A stretch of DNA of 64,000 nt. Source: Pedobacter riviphilus. GTDB taxonomy: Bacteria; Bacteroidota; Bacteroidia; Sphingobacteriales; Sphingobacteriaceae. The DNA is taken from assembly GCF_014692875.1 (NCBI RefSeq), contig NZ_CP061171.1, positions 5,208,001-5,272,000 of the forward strand, in the 5' to 3' direction. Positions within the stretch are counted from its first letter, which is position 1. Each line of letters starts with the position of its first letter. Position numbers and translations under genes: made by a program. Shown one piece after another: positions 60,784 through 64,000 of the stretch. The notes under the pieces are model-generated. The model was not told where the DNA came from, did no database searches, and was given only the letters and a program-made list of their open reading frames with translations.

Positions 60784-61950
60784 CTAAACTATTTTAAAAA
60801 CAGTGTCGAGATATTTATAACAGTGTTCTTTTTCGTAATTAAGATTAAAAGTAGCCAAAGCATTTTCGGCCTGTTTTTGATACACAGATGCATCTGTTAG
60901 CAGTTTCATAATGTTATTCTTAAACTCAACAGCATCGTCACTCACCAAACAACCATTGTTGTTTTTGTCAATCAATCCATCTATACCTCTGGTATTACAA
61001 ACCACCGGCATGCCGTAAGATAGCGCTTCAACTACTTTTATCTTAGTGCCGGTGCCCGTTAGCATGGGGCACAATGCAACTTTAGCATTAAGGTAATAGG
61101 TTGATAGATCTTCAACAAAGTTTACTGAGGTAATATTGGGTGCTTTGATAGAAAGATGCTCGTTAATCTGCCCAATCACACATATTTGCACATTGGCTGG
61201 TAACAATGGGTATACCTCATTAAAAAACCAATTAGCAGATTTTTGATTGTGTATGTTATCACTTGCAACATATATCAAATCAAATGATTTTTCTTCAATA
61301 GTGCCAATGCTTTTAGGTTTATCAAGCATCATTGGTGCTAAAACAATCTTGTTTTTACAAAACTGGCTAAAAATATACTGCTCTTCTACAGAAATAGCCA
61401 AAGCAATATCAAATAAGGAAATCCTTCTGATTTCTTCTTTAAAAGACTGCCCGATATTAACCTTTCTTTGAAGTTGGGCTGTTATAAAATCATGCGTGTC
61501 GATTACCGTTACTGCTTTTTTTGTTAAAGGATTGTGCTCTACCAAAGTAGCCCAGCTGGCATAGTTAATAAAGATATAATCGTAGTCGTTTTTTTTTAAG
61601 ATTTTCTTGAAAGCGCGCTTAAACCTTAAGGTAACCAACTCCGGGAATTGAAGCGGAAAAAACCAGGCCTTATTTGAATAGAAAAAATTTGGCAGTTTAT
61701 AAAAAAGCAGGTAAAATAAGATGTTTTTTTTTGCAGGTTTTTTTTTAATTACGTAAGTATGATCAGCAAGGTTAGCTTGTTCAAATGCTTTAATGTCTGT
61801 TTCGTTCCAGCGTCCGGTATAATATTCACTTACAAAATCAATTTCAAAATTTCTTGATTTAAAGTAGCCCAACATGCTTAAAGCCCTGGTTCTATTCCCC
61901 GCATTTTTTTTTAGTGGATTATCGGGCATAAAAAATAATACTTTCTTCAT
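60784..61950 (-). CDS. Glycosyltransferase family 4
   Basis: A 388-residue GT-B enzyme with KKNAGNRTRALSMLGYFKSR near the N-terminus, a helix-rich middle, and the C-lobe region ALCPMLTGTGTKIKVVEALS then YGMPVVCNTRGIDGL (about 291-325), a variant GT4 nucleotide-binding motif. It is 8 bp from the ABC exporter gene, so the exporter and glycosyltransferase are on one transcript. Confidence 0.88.
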   Translation of the reverse strand: MKKVLFFMPDNPLKKNAGNRTRALSMLGYFKSRNFEIDFVSEYYTGRWNETDIKAFEQANLADHTYVIKKKPAKKNILFYLLFYKLPNFFYSNKAWFFPLQFPELVTLRFKRAFKKILKKNDYDYIFINYASWATLVEHNPLTKKAVTVIDTHDFITAQLQRKVNIGQSFKEEIRRISLFDIALAISVEEQYIFSQFCKNKIVLAPMMLDKPKSIGTIEEKSFDLIYVASDNIHNQKSANWFFNEVYPLLPANVQICVIGQINEHLSIKAPNITSVNFVEDLSTYYLNAKVALCPMLTGTGTKIKVVEALSYGMPVVCNTRGIDGLIDKNNNGCLVSDDAVEFKNNIMKLLTDASVYQKQAENALATFNLNYEKEHCYKYLDTVFKIV

Positions 61951-61958
61951 CTAAATGT

Positions 61959-63776
61959 TTAGTCGTTAAAGGCCTGCATGTCAATTAAACGTCTATATAA
62001 ACCATTTTTATTCATTAATTCGTTGTGGTTTCCACTTTCTACAACTTCGCCTTTATCAATCACCACAATTTTATCAGCGTGTTGTATGGTGCTTAAGCGA
62101 TGTGCTATAACGATTGAAGTACGGTTTTTCATTAAATTATTTAAAGCTTCCTGTACCAATTTTTCAGATTCTGTATCCAGCGCTGATGTGGCTTCATCTA
62201 AAAGCATAATTGGGGGGTTGGCTAAAACCGCCCGGGCAATACAAACCCGTTGTTTCTGTCCACCAGATAATTTATTACCCCTATCGCCGACATTAGTTTG
62301 ATAACCATTTTCCGTATTGAGGATAAAATCGTGCGCATTGGCAATTTTCGCTGCTGCAATTACTTCTTCCGCTGTAGCATCAGGTTTAGCAAAGGCGATG
62401 TTATTAAAAATGCTGTCGTTAAATAGAAAAGATTCCTGGTTAACAATCCCCATTTGCGAACGGATACTTTCTACGGTAAGGTCTCTGTAATCATGGCCGT
62501 CGATTTTGATTGCTCCCGATTTTGGATCATGAAAACGTGGTAGCAGGTCCATTAATGTACTTTTACCTCCTCCTGAAGGGCCAACCAAGGCTATCGTTTT
62601 TCCTTTTTCAATATCGATGCTGATGTTTTTTAAAACCTGTTTATCTCCGTATGAGAATGAAACATCTTTTAAAATTAATGCGTTATTGAAATCAGTCAGT
62701 ACTTCAGCGCCAGCTTTATTTTTAAGTGCTGGTTCAGTATCAATGAGGTCTAGTACGCGTTCGCCGGCTGCAATACCTGAGTGGATGCCGCTAAAAGAGT
62801 CAGCAAGCGCTTTTACAGGCTGCAGTACCTGAGAAAAGGTAGCTAAATAAACTACAAATTCTGCAGCTTCCAAATCGCCTTTTCCACTTAATATTAACGT
62901 ACCGCCATACAAAAGGATAAATACAACAACTAAAACGCCTAAAGTTTGCGATACTGGAGAGGCTAATTGCTGCCTCCTGGCCATTTTTCTGTTTAAAAAT
63001 GAGTAAAACTTGTTTTCAGAATCAAATCTTTCCTTTGCCCGTTCAGTAGCGTTAAAAGCTTTAATAATTTTTATTCCACTTAGCGATTCATCTAAAAAAC
63101 CAATCATTTTTGCAAAAGATTCATGTGACTGAGTGGCTTGTTGTTTTAGTCTTTTTACAATTTTACTGATAATAAAACCAGAAACAGGGATAACTAATAA
63201 TGAAAATAAGGTTAGTTTGGCAGAGATAGAAATCAACACGCCAATAAAGAACAGCAATTGTAACGGTTCTTTAAATACAACCTGCAATGTGTTTGTTACG
63301 GTAAACTGAACAACCTGTACATCGGATGCGACCTTTGAGATAATATCGCCTTTGCGCTCGTTATTAAAGTAGCCAACATGTAAATTCATTACATTGTTAA
63401 AAACGGTTTTACGTATGTTTAATAGGGTGTGTACACGTAAATCTTCCATAAAACGCTGCGAAAAATAACGGAAAAAGTTGGCGAGAAATACCGTTGCAAT
63501 AATTATTATGCAGATTACTTTTAGTGCCAGAATTTTATCATCGGCAATAATTCCATTGATATATTCATTAAAGCGGCCTAATAAATCCCAGCTACTTTTC
63601 TGTTCTGCAACTTTAGCCGGATCACATTTTCCTAAAAAAAGTGCCTGCATTAGCGGGCCAAGTAATGTAAAAAGGAATGTATTAAAAAAAATCGCAAATA
63701 ATGTCGTGATCAGATAAGGTATTGCAAATTTTTCAATCGGCTTCGCAAATGATAATAAACGAAAATAAGTTTTCAT
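61959..63776 (-). CDS. ABC exporter, MsbA-like (fused membrane and ATPase)
   Basis: A 605-residue half-transporter. Six membrane helices (about 15-320), then the ATPase: Walker A LVGPSGGGKSTLMDL (about 388-402), Q loop, signature LSGGQKQRVCIARA (about 496-509), Walker B IMLLDEATSALD (about 516-527), and H loop IAHRLSTIQ. It would act as a homodimer to move lipid-linked substrates such as lipid A core or glycan precursors across the inner membrane. First gene of the minus-strand glycan operon. Confidence 0.92.
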   Translation of the reverse strand: MKTYFRLLSFAKPIEKFAIPYLITTLFAIFFNTFLFTLLGPLMQALFLGKCDPAKVAEQKSSWDLLGRFNEYINGIIADDKILALKVICIIIIATVFLANFFRYFSQRFMEDLRVHTLLNIRKTVFNNVMNLHVGYFNNERKGDIISKVASDVQVVQFTVTNTLQVVFKEPLQLLFFIGVLISISAKLTLFSLLVIPVSGFIISKIVKRLKQQATQSHESFAKMIGFLDESLSGIKIIKAFNATERAKERFDSENKFYSFLNRKMARRQQLASPVSQTLGVLVVVFILLYGGTLILSGKGDLEAAEFVVYLATFSQVLQPVKALADSFSGIHSGIAAGERVLDLIDTEPALKNKAGAEVLTDFNNALILKDVSFSYGDKQVLKNISIDIEKGKTIALVGPSGGGKSTLMDLLPRFHDPKSGAIKIDGHDYRDLTVESIRSQMGIVNQESFLFNDSIFNNIAFAKPDATAEEVIAAAKIANAHDFILNTENGYQTNVGDRGNKLSGGQKQRVCIARAVLANPPIMLLDEATSALDTESEKLVQEALNNLMKNRTSIVIAHRLSTIQHADKIVVIDKGEVVESGNHNELMNKNGLYRRLIDMQAFND

Positions 63777-63924
63777 TAAGTATGGTATATAACGGAACTT
63801 AGGGAGTACCCAGCCGTAAAAAATTAAAATAAAGTTCAGGCAAATGTACGGTTTTTCAGATATATGAATAAGGACTCAGAGCTTTACCCAATTAAAATTA
63901 CAATTATCTAATTTTAAAAGGAGC

Positions 63925-64000
63925 GTGCCGTATAATAAAATGATACATCAATGGAGACAAATTGATATTCATTGGACTGATGAATTTGTTATTCTGAAGT
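63925..64000 (+). CDS. Possible start of a gene cut by the window edge
   Basis: From GTG 63925 or ATG 63940 the frame is open to the end and reads MIHQWRQIDIHWTDEFVILK. AAAAGGAG lies just before. Too short to assign; it may be chance. Confidence 0.25.
   Translation, partial: MPYNKMIHQWRQIDIHWTDEFVILK

Overview
The window is a low-GC, densely coded stretch from a Bacteroidota chromosome, most likely the family Sphingobacteriaceae (Pedobacter-like). The evidence is family-specific: a TonB-dependent receptor with a carboxypeptidase-regulatory front domain, DUF4270, DUF4920 and DUF4369/TlpA proteins, the half-length glycogen/starch synthase, a WbsX-type protein, a 29-residue COX24-type basic peptide, Bacteroidota promoters of the TTTG-N19-TAnnTTTG type, few Shine-Dalgarno sequences, and many degenerate short intergenic repeats. 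I see no rRNA, tRNA, CRISPR array, prophage or complete insertion sequence.

Layout. 1-7.6 kb: a cut aldo/keto reductase, an Old Yellow Enzyme, a TonB receptor with a His/Cys-rich small protein, a TlpA thioredoxin, a GNAT-MarR pair behind a perfect 26-bp palindrome, and an NA37 nucleoid-associated protein. 7.65-8.42 kb: a REP-associated tyrosine transposase between two inverted REP-like hairpins, themselves between direct repeats. 8.4-15.5 kb: the MoxR/DUF58/DUF4350/DUF4129/SpoIIM operon with a divergent RDD gene. 15.5-19.2 kb: DUF2752, DUF5684, a GDSL lipoprotein, lipB, an Sfp-type transferase and dcd. 19.2-26.4 kb: a 715-bp repeat-rich gap, an MG2/TonB-plug protein, an isomerase plus dienoyl-CoA reductase pair for unsaturated fatty acids, purD and a SMI1 protein. 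26.4-35.6 kb: TlpA/DUF4369, an arginase-fold protein, an epimerase, a HAD-ACT fusion, a CLC antiporter under a fluoride riboswitch, tryptophan dioxygenase, ilvE and DUF4920. 35.9-49.6 kb: radA, rng, the COX24-type peptide, a TPR protein, HU, mutY, ssb, DUF4270, glycogen synthase-like, panC, panD, a flippase-like membrane protein, acyl-CoA dehydrogenase, a YvlD-type protein and a lipoprotein. 49.6-54.6 kb: the rimP-nusA-infB operon with a strong promoter and a leader hairpin. 54.6-63.8 kb: a decayed DUF4143 gene and a surface-glycan locus (acyltransferase, three glycosyltransferases, WbsX, DUF5672, MsbA-like ABC exporter).

The most striking regulatory element is the fluoride riboswitch at 32631-32681, with its own promoter, directly before a CLC protein that carries the GREGT variant of the gating motif. 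The most striking overall pattern is that five separate genes (DUF58, MoxR, MG2/plug, TlpA, acyltransferase) are each broken or given a wrong C-terminus by what looks like one missing base, mostly in homopolymers. Either the assembly carries homopolymer errors or this strain has recent indels. The intact proteins can be reconstructed by eye in every case.
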